Of a stretch of 18,812 nt of DNA, positions 1 to 6,740 are shown one piece after another. Origin of the DNA: Candidatus Pelagibacter sp. TMED106 (GTDB lineage: Bacteria > Pseudomonadota > Alphaproteobacteria > Pelagibacterales > Pelagibacteraceae). The translations under genes and the position numbers were made by a program. The DNA is taken from contig NHFH02000018.1 of the NCBI GenBank assembly GCA_002170275.2, forward strand, positions 21,145 to 39,956. The letters are read 5' to 3'. Each line of letters begins with the position of its first letter. Position 1 is the first letter of the stretch. Below the pieces are notes generated by a model. The model was not told the origin of the DNA and searched no databases. It was given only the letters and a program-made list of their open reading frames with translations.

Positions 1-54
1 CCTGATAGAGTAAAAGTTCAAGGTGTTTTAGTATCTTTATATAGAAACTTCTAA
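1..54 (+). CDS. lexA: C-terminal end of a LexA-like repressor (partial)
   Basis: Only the last 17 codons are visible, in frame 1, ending at a TAA at 52-54. They translate to PDRVKVQGVLVSLYRNF. This resembles the C-terminus of alphaproteobacterial LexA proteins, which typically end in a segment like DxVxVxGxLVGLxRxY, the last strand and tail of the S24 peptidase domain. In alphaproteobacteria lexA is often found near gltX, which agrees with gltX starting 22 nt downstream on the same strand. LexA is the SOS repressor, which cleaves itself when RecA is activated. The identity rests on a short tail plus context, so it is tentative; the domain that would settle it lies outside the window. Confidence 0.55.
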   Translation, partial: PDRVKVQGVLVSLYRNF

Positions 55-76
55 AAAAATAGTCTAAACATTTCTA

Positions 77-1477
77 ATGTCTAAAGTAGCGACAAGATTT
101 GCTCCATCACCAACTGGCCCTCTTCACATTGGCGGAGTTAGAACTGCTCTGTTCAATTGGTTATTTTCAAAAAACAAAAATGGAACTTTTTACCTAAGAA
201 TCGAAGATACAGATAAAGAAAGATCAAAAATTGAATACAAAGATCAAATTATTAAATCTTTAAACTGGATTGGCATACAATATCAAGGGAATGAATATAT
301 ACAGTCTACAAAAATAAATGATCATGTAAATGTTGCAAATGAACTGCTTAAAAATGGGAATGCTTACAAGTGCTATTGTTCAAATGAAGAAATAGAAGAT
401 CAAAAAAAAAGAGCTAAACAAAAAAAAATCCCTTATATATATAATAGAAAATGGCGTGATATAGATGAAAAAGATGCTCCAAAAGATATAAAGCCGGTTA
501 TAAGATTTAAAAGTAAAATTGAGGGATCCTCCATATTAAAAGATTTAGTACAAGGAGATGTACAGATTGATAATGGAACCATTGAAGATTTTGTTATTTT
601 GAGAAAAGATGGAACACCGACTTATAATTTATCAGCATCTGTAGATGATCATCAAATGAAGATAACACATATTATCAGAGGAGATGATCATAAAATCAAT
701 ACTTTTAAACAAATGCAAATTTATTTGGCTATGAAGTGGGAACTTCCATCTTTTGCTCATATTCCTTTAATTCATACTACCGATGGAAAAAAGTTATCTA
801 AAAGAGATAACGCATCAACTTTAGATGACTATTCAAAAATTGGTATTATGCCAGAAGCATTGAGGAACTATTTATTAAGATTAGGCTGGTCTTTCAAAGA
901 TAAAGAAATATTTACTTTAGATGAAAGCATTAAGCATTTTAATTTGGGGGGTATAGGAAAGTCACCCTCAAAACTTGATATAAGTCGTATCTTATCAATG
1001 AATGAGCATTACATAAAAAATATGAATGAAAATGATCTTTATGAACAATTAAGAGAATATTGTAATAATTTCAAAGAAAAAATAGATCAAAGTAAAGAAA
1101 TTAAAATAAAAAGATCACTATTATTTCTTAAAAATAAAGCAAAAACTTTAGAGGACATTTACAATAACTCAAAATATATAATATCTGATGTAATACATTT
1201 TAACGATCAAGATTTAAAATTAATTGATGAATTAGCAAAAAGAATAATATCTGAATTCAAAGAAAAAATTTCTAAAATAACAGAAATTAAAAAGGAAACC
1301 TTAGAACCAATAATTAATGAGCTGATTAAATCAAATAATACAAACTTCAAAGGTGTTGGTCAGCCATTAAGAATAGCTTTAACAGGATCTAAATTTGGTC
1401 CAGGAATTTATGATATCATCATTTCACTAGGAAAAGATGAAGTTATAAAAAGGTTAGGAAATAAGATAATCGTTTAA
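77..1477 (+). CDS. gltX: Glutamyl-tRNA synthetase (class I)
   Basis: Charges tRNA with glutamate in the cytoplasm. The 466-residue length is normal for bacterial GluRS. The HIGH-type ATP site is at residues 10-20 (PSPTGPLHIGG), followed by RIEDTD (41-46). The GluRS-type segment IIRGDDH is at 199-205 and the KMSKS-type loop KKLSKR at 238-243; the rest is the helical anticodon-binding domain. Cys99 and Cys101 begin the zinc-binding knuckle of E. coli GluRS, but I see no matching second Cys/His pair near 122-128, so the site may not bind zinc. The ATG start puts the catalytic fold right at the N-terminus; no clear Shine-Dalgarno precedes it. It lies 22 nt after the lexA-like tail and may share its transcript. 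Alphaproteobacteria often have two GluRS paralogues, one making Glu-tRNA(Gln) for GatCAB; which one this is cannot be decided here. Confidence 0.97.
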   Translation: MSKVATRFAPSPTGPLHIGGVRTALFNWLFSKNKNGTFYLRIEDTDKERSKIEYKDQIIKSLNWIGIQYQGNEYIQSTKINDHVNVANELLKNGNAYKCYCSNEEIEDQKKRAKQKKIPYIYNRKWRDIDEKDAPKDIKPVIRFKSKIEGSSILKDLVQGDVQIDNGTIEDFVILRKDGTPTYNLSASVDDHQMKITHIIRGDDHKINTFKQMQIYLAMKWELPSFAHIPLIHTTDGKKLSKRDNASTLDDYSKIGIMPEALRNYLLRLGWSFKDKEIFTLDESIKHFNLGGIGKSPSKLDISRILSMNEHYIKNMNENDLYEQLREYCNNFKEKIDQSKEIKIKRSLLFLKNKAKTLEDIYNNSKYIISDVIHFNDQDLKLIDELAKRIISEFKEKISKITEIKKETLEPIINELIKSNNTNFKGVGQPLRIALTGSKFGPGIYDIIISLGKDEVIKRLGNKIIV

Positions 1478-2584
1478 AATATTCGCAGCTTCATCGCTAG
1501 ATGAACTTTTTGATCTTATTTGATCTAATGTTTTATTACAATCATCAACTTGTTTTTTAGCTAAACTAGGATTTTTTAAAAAATAAACAACTGATTTATA
1601 AATTTCTTTAGCATTACATTCACTTTGTAAAAGTTCAGGAATGATTTCTTTATTATTAATTATATTAATAATATTAGCAAAATTTACTTTTACCAAAGAT
1701 TTCATGATTAAATAATTAATAAAATTTATTTTATAAATTATGATAGATGGAACTTTTGCATTACAAATTTCTAATGAAACTGTACCCGATTTTGAAACTG
1801 CAAAAATTGAATTTAGTAAAACCTGAGATTTAATATTTTTGTCAGAGATAATGTCTATTTTATCTATATTGATATCTTTTAACGATTTAGTAATTAGTTC
1901 TTTATTTTCATCCGTTGCATGAAAAACAAAAAGATAATCATGAAATCTTTTATTCATTAATTTTATAAAATCTATTAGGATTGGTAAGAGAACATTTGTT
2001 TCAGAAGACCTACTACCAGGAAAAATAGATATAATTTTTTTACCTTTAGAAATATTAGAAATATCAATTTTAGAATTATTTTTTTCTAATAAGGGATGAC
2101 CAACAAAAGTATTCTTTATACTTTCTTTATCAAAATATTTTTTTTCAAAATTAAATAATAATAAAAAATGATCAACAAATCTTTTAAATTTTTTTACTCT
2201 TCCTTCTCTCCATATCCAAATTTGTAGAGCTACATAATGAATTACTTTAATGTTTGGCTTTATCTTTTTTACTTTTTCAGCAACTCTCAAAGTAAAATCA
2301 GGGCTATCGACACTAAACAATATATCAGGATTAAATTTTAAAATTTCATCTACAGTTTTATTTATTTTATTTTTAATTTTGAAAATATTAAGTAAAACAC
2401 TTGTAAATCCGATATAGGTTATTTCATTTAAATCGAAAATCGATCTTATTCCTAGATTATTTAAATTGGAACCACCAACAGATAAGTACTCAACTAAATC
2501 ATTCTTTTTTTTAAGTTGAGAAATTACGGTTGAAGCCAATTTATCCCCTGATGCTTCTCCAGTTAATATAAATAATCTTTTCAT
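1454..2584 (-). CDS. lpxB: Lipid-A-disaccharide synthase (GT19)
   Basis: Joins UDP-2,3-diacylglucosamine (the LpxI product) and lipid X to form the lipid A disaccharide, at the inner face of the inner membrane. Counting from the ATG at 2584 (376 residues), motifs are TGEASGD (8-14), SVDSPDF (91-97), HYVALQIWIWREGR (116-129, matching the usual HYVxPxxWAWxxGR), VGHPL, FPGSR (188-192) and SGTVSLE (266-272), all typical of LpxB. The open frame extends two codons to a TTG at 2590. I prefer the ATG at 2584 because it overlaps the msrA stop in an ATGA, the same junction as lpxI/msrA and frr/uppS, and gives the normal start MKRLFILTGE. It is the last gene of the - strand run and overlaps convergent gltX by 24 nt. 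Confidence 0.96.
   Translation of the reverse strand: MKRLFILTGEASGDKLASTVISQLKKKNDLVEYLSVGGSNLNNLGIRSIFDLNEITYIGFTSVLLNIFKIKNKINKTVDEILKFNPDILFSVDSPDFTLRVAEKVKKIKPNIKVIHYVALQIWIWREGRVKKFKRFVDHFLLLFNFEKKYFDKESIKNTFVGHPLLEKNNSKIDISNISKGKKIISIFPGSRSSETNVLLPILIDFIKLMNKRFHDYLFVFHATDENKELITKSLKDINIDKIDIISDKNIKSQVLLNSIFAVSKSGTVSLEICNAKVPSIIIYKINFINYLIMKSLVKVNFANIINIINNKEIIPELLQSECNAKEIYKSVVYFLKNPSLAKKQVDDCNKTLDQIRSKSSSSDEAANILNDYLIS
1490..1511 (+). terminator. Possible gltX intrinsic terminator inside the lpxB 3' end
   Basis: Thirteen nt after the gltX stop there is a perfect 6-bp inverted repeat, TTCATC (1490-1495) and GATGAA (1500-1505), with a GCTA loop. It is followed by C and five T (1507-1511). 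This is the layout of a rho-independent terminator for + strand transcription, although the stem has only two G-C pairs and the T run is short. It is made of codons of the lpxB C-terminus (a Ser-rich SSSSDE stretch on the other strand), so it could be coincidental. Confidence 0.35.
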
Positions 2585-3153
2585 CTCCAAATTTTATTTA
2601 GAGTTTCTTCTCTTTGACAGGCTTTTTTGTACATCAAATATCTTATAAAATTGTTTTTATAATAATCTTGATGATAATTTTCAGCTACAAAGAATTCATC
2701 AAATTTTTTAATATAAGTTACAACTTTTTTATTAAATTTTTTCTCAATTTTTCTAATCGATTTTTCTATAGTTTTTTTTTGATTATCATTTTCAAAAAAA
2801 ACCACTGATTTATAACTTTCTCCTTTATCACAAAACTGACCATTAGAATCAAATGGATCTATATTAATCCAATATATTTTTAAAAGATTCTCAAAATTAG
2901 TTAGAGAAGGATTATATGTAATTTCTAGAGTTTCGTAATGTCCTGTGTTATTTGTAATCACATCTTTATACTTTGGATTTTTTACATATCCGCCTGAATA
3001 ACCTGAAATAGTTTTAGTAACTCCTTCTATTTTATCAAAAGACTCCTCCATACACCAAAAACACCCTCCTGCAAAATAAACTTTAGCTTCATTTGCACCA
3101 TATAATTTTAATGGAAATATTAACATAAATATTATTAAAAATATTTCTTTCAT
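2581..3153 (-). CDS. msrA: Peptide methionine sulfoxide reductase MsrA, probably exported
   Basis: Reduces methionine-S-sulfoxide in proteins. The active-site motif GCFWC is at 30-34 with catalytic Cys31. GHYE (71-74), the segment DPFDSNGQFCDKG (99-111) and NYHQDYY (159-165) all fit the family. Cys179 near the C-terminus, and perhaps Cys34, may act as resolving cysteines. Residues 1-20 form a hydrophobic leader after Lys2 (IFLIIFMLIFPL), ending near YGA-NEAK like a cleavable signal peptide, so the enzyme probably works in the periplasm. The gene overlaps lpxI upstream and lpxB downstream by ATGA junctions and is thus embedded in the lipid A cluster, where it is not normally found. Family assignment is secure; export is inference from the leader. 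Confidence 0.95.
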   Translation of the reverse strand: MKEIFLIIFMLIFPLKLYGANEAKVYFAGGCFWCMEESFDKIEGVTKTISGYSGGYVKNPKYKDVITNNTGHYETLEITYNPSLTNFENLLKIYWINIDPFDSNGQFCDKGESYKSVVFFENDNQKKTIEKSIRKIEKKFNKKVVTYIKKFDEFFVAENYHQDYYKNNFIRYLMYKKACQREETLNKIWR

Positions 3154-3938
3154 CTTATAGATATAAACATTTTATTTTTGTTAACAAAATTAATACATGC
3201 TTTTTTTTCTAAAAAAATATTTTGTTTGTTTTTTAAAACTAAACCTTTTAGACCCGCTTTTTTACAATCCTTAAATGTATCAAGTCCTATTGTTGGTAGA
3301 TCAGCTCTTAAATCTTGTTTTTTTTTTGGAAATTTGATCAAAACACCACTGTTAAATTTTAATTTTCTAACTGATTGAATTAATTTTTTTGTTCCTTTAG
3401 ATGTTTCTTTTGCAACAATTTTATTTCTTACAATAACTGCTTGCACATGATCATAAGAGTTTAGATTTTGAAGAATCTTTATCCCCTTTTTAATATCAAT
3501 TAAATCAAATTTATTAGGTTTTAATTTTGAATAATTTCCCCTCTTTAATGACAGTTCTGGATTAAAATATGTGGAACTAATTACTTTTATTTTTTCTAGA
3601 AATAAAATCTTTATCAACTCTTTTAAAATAGCTGCATCTCCTTTTTTAGCAGCTTTAATTATTCTTGGAATATAATAAATACCTGTTATATCAAGTTTTA
3701 ATTGAGAAAATTTTGGCTTATTTATTTTTCCTGCAAAAATTACTTTTTTACATTTTTTATTTTTAATTAATCTTAAAATTTTGCCAAATTGTCCAATACT
3801 TATACGATGAGAATTTATGTCTTTCTTAAATATATTATTTTTTGATAAATCTATGATGAAGTATTTTTTTTTTCTTTTTTTTATATTTTTTAATATTAAT
3901 TTTGGAAAATCAGTATCTCCAAAGAATAAGCCTATCAT
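3150..3938 (-). CDS. lpxI: UDP-2,3-diacylglucosamine pyrophosphatase LpxI
   Basis: Hydrolyses UDP-2,3-diacylglucosamine to lipid X and UMP; LpxI replaces LpxH in alphaproteobacteria. I start it at the ATG at 3938 (262 residues), one nt after the lpxA stop. The longer frame to 3995 would add 19 residues overlapping lpxA, while the start MIGLFFGDTDFPKLIL matches the usual LGLIAGGGxLP beginning of the family. The N-terminal domain has FAGKINKP (residues 68-75). The C-terminal domain (former DUF1009) carries YDHVQAVIV (162-170), GVLIKFPKKKQD (198-209) and DLPTIG (213-218), followed by an AGLKGLVL strand. The segment aligning with the usual EGTD reads KGTK here (181-184). Its place between lpxA and lpxB supports the call. 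It overlaps msrA by 4 nt. Confidence 0.9.
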   Translation of the reverse strand: MIGLFFGDTDFPKLILKNIKKRKKKYFIIDLSKNNIFKKDINSHRISIGQFGKILRLIKNKKCKKVIFAGKINKPKFSQLKLDITGIYYIPRIIKAAKKGDAAILKELIKILFLEKIKVISSTYFNPELSLKRGNYSKLKPNKFDLIDIKKGIKILQNLNSYDHVQAVIVRNKIVAKETSKGTKKLIQSVRKLKFNSGVLIKFPKKKQDLRADLPTIGLDTFKDCKKAGLKGLVLKNKQNIFLEKKACINFVNKNKMFISIR

Positions 3939-3939
3939 T

Positions 3940-4722
3940 TTATTTACTAAAAGGAGTACAAATTGGTCTTTTTTTATCTTTATTAATAAATTCAACTACC
4001 TCTTTTACAAAAGAATTTTCCTTATATTCCCCATTTAATCTATTTAAGTTTTCAGTTAATTTTTCAGTTTTAAATATTTCTTTATAGGCTTCTGTTAAAC
4101 CTATTATTTCTTTATTTGAAACATTAATCCTACGTAATCCTATTACATTGATACCGTTCAAAAAATTTCTATTTCCTATTGATAAACCATAAGGAATCAC
4201 ATCTCTTGAAACACCGGTCATTCCTCCTATCATTGCCATTCTGCCAATTCTGGTAAATTGTTGAATACCACAATTACCTCCTATAACAACGTTATCATTA
4301 ATTTCTGCGTGACCAGCTATGGCTGCACTATTGGCTATAACAATATTATTTCCTAAAATGCAATCGTGAGCTATATGAGCACCAATCATAATTAAATTTT
4401 TATTACCAACTTTAGTTGAACCTGCTCCTTGGATAGTTCCAGGATTAATTGTTACATACTCTCTTATGGTATTATCATTTCCTATAACAAGTTTTGTTTT
4501 TTCACCTTTATATTTCATATCTTGAGGATCACTTCCAATAGATGCAAAGGGAAAAATTTTGTTATTTTTTCCAATAATTGTGTGACCGGTAATATTTACA
4601 TGAGATTGAATTGATGAACCTTCGTCTATCTCCACATTTGGACCTATGATGGAATATGGGCCAATTTCAACTTTTGATGATATTTTTGCTTTAGAGTCTA
4701 TAATTGCAGTTTTATGAATCAT
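3940..4722 (-). CDS. lpxA: UDP-N-acetylglucosamine O-acyltransferase
   Basis: Catalyses the first step of lipid A synthesis, transferring a hydroxyacyl chain from acyl carrier protein to the 3-OH of UDP-GlcNAc in the cytoplasm. The 260 residues are dominated by hexapeptide repeats of the left-handed beta-helix (for example IGPYSIIGPNVEI at 20-32). GAHIAHDC (114-121) holds the expected catalytic His119 and neighbouring His116. IREYVTINPGT (86-96) and the segment QFTRIGRMAMIGGMTGVSRD are LpxA signatures, followed by the helical C-terminal domain. The ATG start at 4722 abuts the lpxD stop with no gap, which implies coupled translation. The acceptor chain length cannot be predicted from what I see. 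Confidence 0.97.
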   Translation of the reverse strand: MIHKTAIIDSKAKISSKVEIGPYSIIGPNVEIDEGSSIQSHVNITGHTIIGKNNKIFPFASIGSDPQDMKYKGEKTKLVIGNDNTIREYVTINPGTIQGAGSTKVGNKNLIMIGAHIAHDCILGNNIVIANSAAIAGHAEINDNVVIGGNCGIQQFTRIGRMAMIGGMTGVSRDVIPYGLSIGNRNFLNGINVIGLRRINVSNKEIIGLTEAYKEIFKTEKLTENLNRLNGEYKENSFVKEVVEFINKDKKRPICTPFSK

Positions 4723-5703
4723 TTATTTATTTTCCCTAATAAAAGTTTTTAAATCTTTAGAGGGATAACCCATCACTTTAGAATGGTCTGGAACATTTCT
4801 TAATACTCCGCTGCCTCCTCCAATTTGAACATTATTACCAATTTTTAAATGTCCAGAAATTCCTGCTTGACCACCTATTATTACATTGTTACCTAAGGTT
4901 GAACTTCCAGCAAAACCAACTTGACCAGCAATTATACAATTGTCTCCAATTTTATTGTTGTGTGCAATATGAATTTGGTTGTCTAAAAAAGTATTTCTTC
5001 CAATTACAGTATTAGACATTGACCCTCTATCAATAGTGGCTCCACAACCTATCTCAGTATCATCATTTATAATAACGATTCCTATATGTGGATACCTAAA
5101 ATTCTGTTTTTTTTCTGGAAAAAAACCAAAGCCCTTTTTTCCAATTACACAATTGTCTAAAATATTTATATTATTTTTTAAAATAGAATTTCTTATTATA
5201 ACATTTGATCCAATAGAGCAGTTATCCCCTACTACTACGTTACTTTCTAAGATTGAATTATGTCCAATTAAACAATTTTTTCCAATTTTAACATTTTTTC
5301 CAATTAAGACATTTTTTCCAAATTCAACTTTTTTTTTATGTACAGTTTTATTAATATCATTTACATCTTTATCAAAATCATCTGTTACAGATTTAGGATA
5401 AAAAGATTTTGTAATTTTTGCTATAGCTATTAATACATTGTTAACAATAATCTTTTCACAACTTTTAGGTAAGATATTTGAAAGATTTTTCGTTGTGATA
5501 CATATTTTAGCTTTAGTTTTAATTGCTATGGCTTCATACTTTTTAGAATGAAAAAAAGTAATGTCTTTTGATGTGGCAGATAAAAGATCCTTTACATCAA
5601 AAACCTTTATTCCATTTAAATTTTGAATATTATCAATATCAGATAATTTTAAAAGTTTTTCTATTTTGAAAGGACCTTTATTTTTAAAAAATGGGTTAAT
5701 CAT
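4723..5703 (-). CDS. lpxD: UDP-3-O-acylglucosamine N-acyltransferase
   Basis: Adds the second, N-linked hydroxyacyl chain of lipid A, acting after LpxC (not in this window). The 326-residue protein has an N-terminal uridine-binding domain (to about residue 105), then hexapeptide repeats (about 128-310) of the left-handed beta-helix. HIAHN (245-249) contains the expected catalytic His248, and GQVGFAGSSTLG (260-271) and GGQAGISGHLKIG are family hallmarks. It is preceded by the only sizeable gap (55 nt) in the operon and abuts lpxA downstream. Its usual place is upstream of fabZ; here it follows fabZ. No Shine-Dalgarno is evident; an AT-rich hairpin sits just before the start codon. Confidence 0.96.
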   Translation of the reverse strand: MINPFFKNKGPFKIEKLLKLSDIDNIQNLNGIKVFDVKDLLSATSKDITFFHSKKYEAIAIKTKAKICITTKNLSNILPKSCEKIIVNNVLIAIAKITKSFYPKSVTDDFDKDVNDINKTVHKKKVEFGKNVLIGKNVKIGKNCLIGHNSILESNVVVGDNCSIGSNVIIRNSILKNNINILDNCVIGKKGFGFFPEKKQNFRYPHIGIVIINDDTEIGCGATIDRGSMSNTVIGRNTFLDNQIHIAHNNKIGDNCIIAGQVGFAGSSTLGNNVIIGGQAGISGHLKIGNNVQIGGGSGVLRNVPDHSKVMGYPSKDLKTFIRENK

Positions 5704-5707
5704 TAAT

Positions 5708-5728
5708 AAAGTTTTTTATCAAAACTTT
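5708..5728 (-). repeat. AT-rich inverted repeat just upstream of lpxD
   Basis: A perfect 8-bp inverted repeat (AAAGTTTT at 5708-5715, AAAACTTT at 5721-5728) with a 5-nt loop ends five nt before the lpxD start codon, inside the 55-nt fabZ-lpxD gap. On the - strand it is not followed by a T run, so it is not a standard terminator. In the mRNA it would fold over the ribosome-binding region. The stem has a single G-C pair, so it is weak and may be chance in such AT-rich DNA. Confidence 0.3.
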
Positions 5729-5758
5729 AATAAATTACTTATCAAGAAATGTTACTAA

Positions 5759-6208
5759 TTATTTTCTATCAACTATTGTCGCTGACCATTGAGCATCAGC
5801 CATTTTTTTACCTTCAACAATAGCTTCACCTTTGTATTTCCAAACTTTTCCATGAGATCTTATAGCTTCTATGTTGAGTTCTAATTTACAATCTGGAATT
5901 ACTGGGTTTCTAAATCTTGCTTTTTCTACACTCATTAAAAAAACTAGTTTATTTTCATATGTTGATTTATCGAGACCATGTGCGGTTAATGTGGCGGCTG
6001 CTTGCCCAAAAGCTTCTACTATTAAAACACCAGGCATAACAGGATTATCAGGAAAGTGGCCTTGTACAAAAAAACTTGTTTTTTTAACATTAACTATTGC
6101 TTTTGCAGAAAATAATTTTTTAATATTATGTATTTCATCAATTAAAAGCATTGGATCTCGATGAGGAAGTAATTCAATGATTTCTTGTCTTGTTAAACTG
6201 TCTTTCAT
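5759..6208 (-). CDS. fabZ: 3-hydroxyacyl-ACP dehydratase FabZ
   Basis: Dehydrates 3-hydroxyacyl-ACP in type II fatty acid elongation. It draws on the same hydroxyacyl-ACP pool that LpxA and LpxD use, which is the usual reason given for its clustering with lpx genes. The 149 residues form a single hotdog fold. LLPHRDPMLLID (13-24) is the family's N-terminal motif, and GHFPDNPVMPGVLIVEAFGQ contains the catalytic pair His51 and Glu65. The C-terminal strand ends DAQWSATIVDRK. It starts 4 nt after the skp stop. Length and motifs are normal; only its order relative to lpxD is unusual. Confidence 0.97.
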   Translation of the reverse strand: MKDSLTRQEIIELLPHRDPMLLIDEIHNIKKLFSAKAIVNVKKTSFFVQGHFPDNPVMPGVLIVEAFGQAAATLTAHGLDKSTYENKLVFLMSVEKARFRNPVIPDCKLELNIEAIRSHGKVWKYKGEAIVEGKKMADAQWSATIVDRK

Positions 6209-6212
6209 TTTT

Positions 6213-6740
6213 TTACTTTAGCTTAAATGGCTTAATTTCTGAATCTACCAATTTTATTATATCTTCAGTTATATCAAGTTGATTTTGACCCATTATGATA
6301 TTTTTTTTAGAAATTATAATAGCTATTCCATTCTCATCAGCATATTTGGCTAATAAAGGATTCATTAAATCGATTATTTTTTTTGAAGCATTTACCCTTT
6401 TAATATTCACATCTTTAATATCTTTTGATCTCTTTTGTTTATATTCATTAGCTTGACTTCTTAAAGTGTTTATTTCTTTTTGAAAATCATCTTTTGATAA
6501 AATATTTTTTTTGGCAATCAAATCTTTTTCATCTTTTTTTAATTTTTCTTCAATCTTTTTAAAACTTTCAATATTTGATTTATGTATTTTATCTAATTGG
6601 GATTTTAAATATTTACCTGCTTTGGAAAGACCCATTACCTTATCAACATTTAAATAAACTATCTTGTCTGCTCCAAAAGCTACATTACAAAAAAAGATAC
6701 ACGTTAAAATTAAAAAGAGTAACTTTTTAAAGAATGTCAT
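6213..6740 (-). CDS. skp: Skp/OmpH-family periplasmic chaperone
   Basis: Skp holds unfolded outer-membrane proteins in the periplasm and delivers them to BamA. The 175-residue product has a signal peptide (MTFFKKLLFLILTCIFFCNVAFGA, cleavage probably after residue 23 or 24). The short strand IVYLNVDKVM follows. Next is a long charged, heptad-like helical region (about 40-115, rich in Lys, Glu, Asp and Ile/Leu) consistent with the coiled-coil arms. The C-terminal strand IAIIISKKNIIMG (140-152) completes the OmpH fold. Sequence similarity in this family is low, so the call rests on architecture plus location directly after bamA, with which it overlaps by one nt (TAATG). Confidence 0.9.
   Translation of the reverse strand: MTFFKKLLFLILTCIFFCNVAFGADKIVYLNVDKVMGLSKAGKYLKSQLDKIHKSNIESFKKIEEKLKKDEKDLIAKKNILSKDDFQKEINTLRSQANEYKQKRSKDIKDVNIKRVNASKKIIDLMNPLLAKYADENGIAIIISKKNIIMGQNQLDITEDIIKLVDSEIKPFKLK

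Noticed and set aside
371..460. GluRS zinc knuckle loss as a novelty
   Set aside because: Cys99 and Cys101 lack the second pair seen in E. coli, but many functional bacterial GluRS lack a complete zinc site, so this is not informative.
2585..2590. TTG start for LpxB two codons upstream
   Set aside because: The ATG at 2584 gives the family's usual start and an ATGA overlap like neighbouring junctions; TTG is less likely.
3939..3995. N-terminal extension of LpxI by 19 residues overlapping lpxA
   Set aside because: The extension (MNLLIKIKKDQFVLLLVNK) does not resemble the LpxI start, would overlap lpxA by 56 nt, and an ATG at 3938 gives the normal family N-terminus with a 1-nt gap.
4979..5401. 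140-codon open frame on the + strand opposite lpxD
   Set aside because: It is a shadow of the hexapeptide-repeat codons of lpxD, with a low-complexity Phe/Pro/Ile-rich product and no family resemblance.
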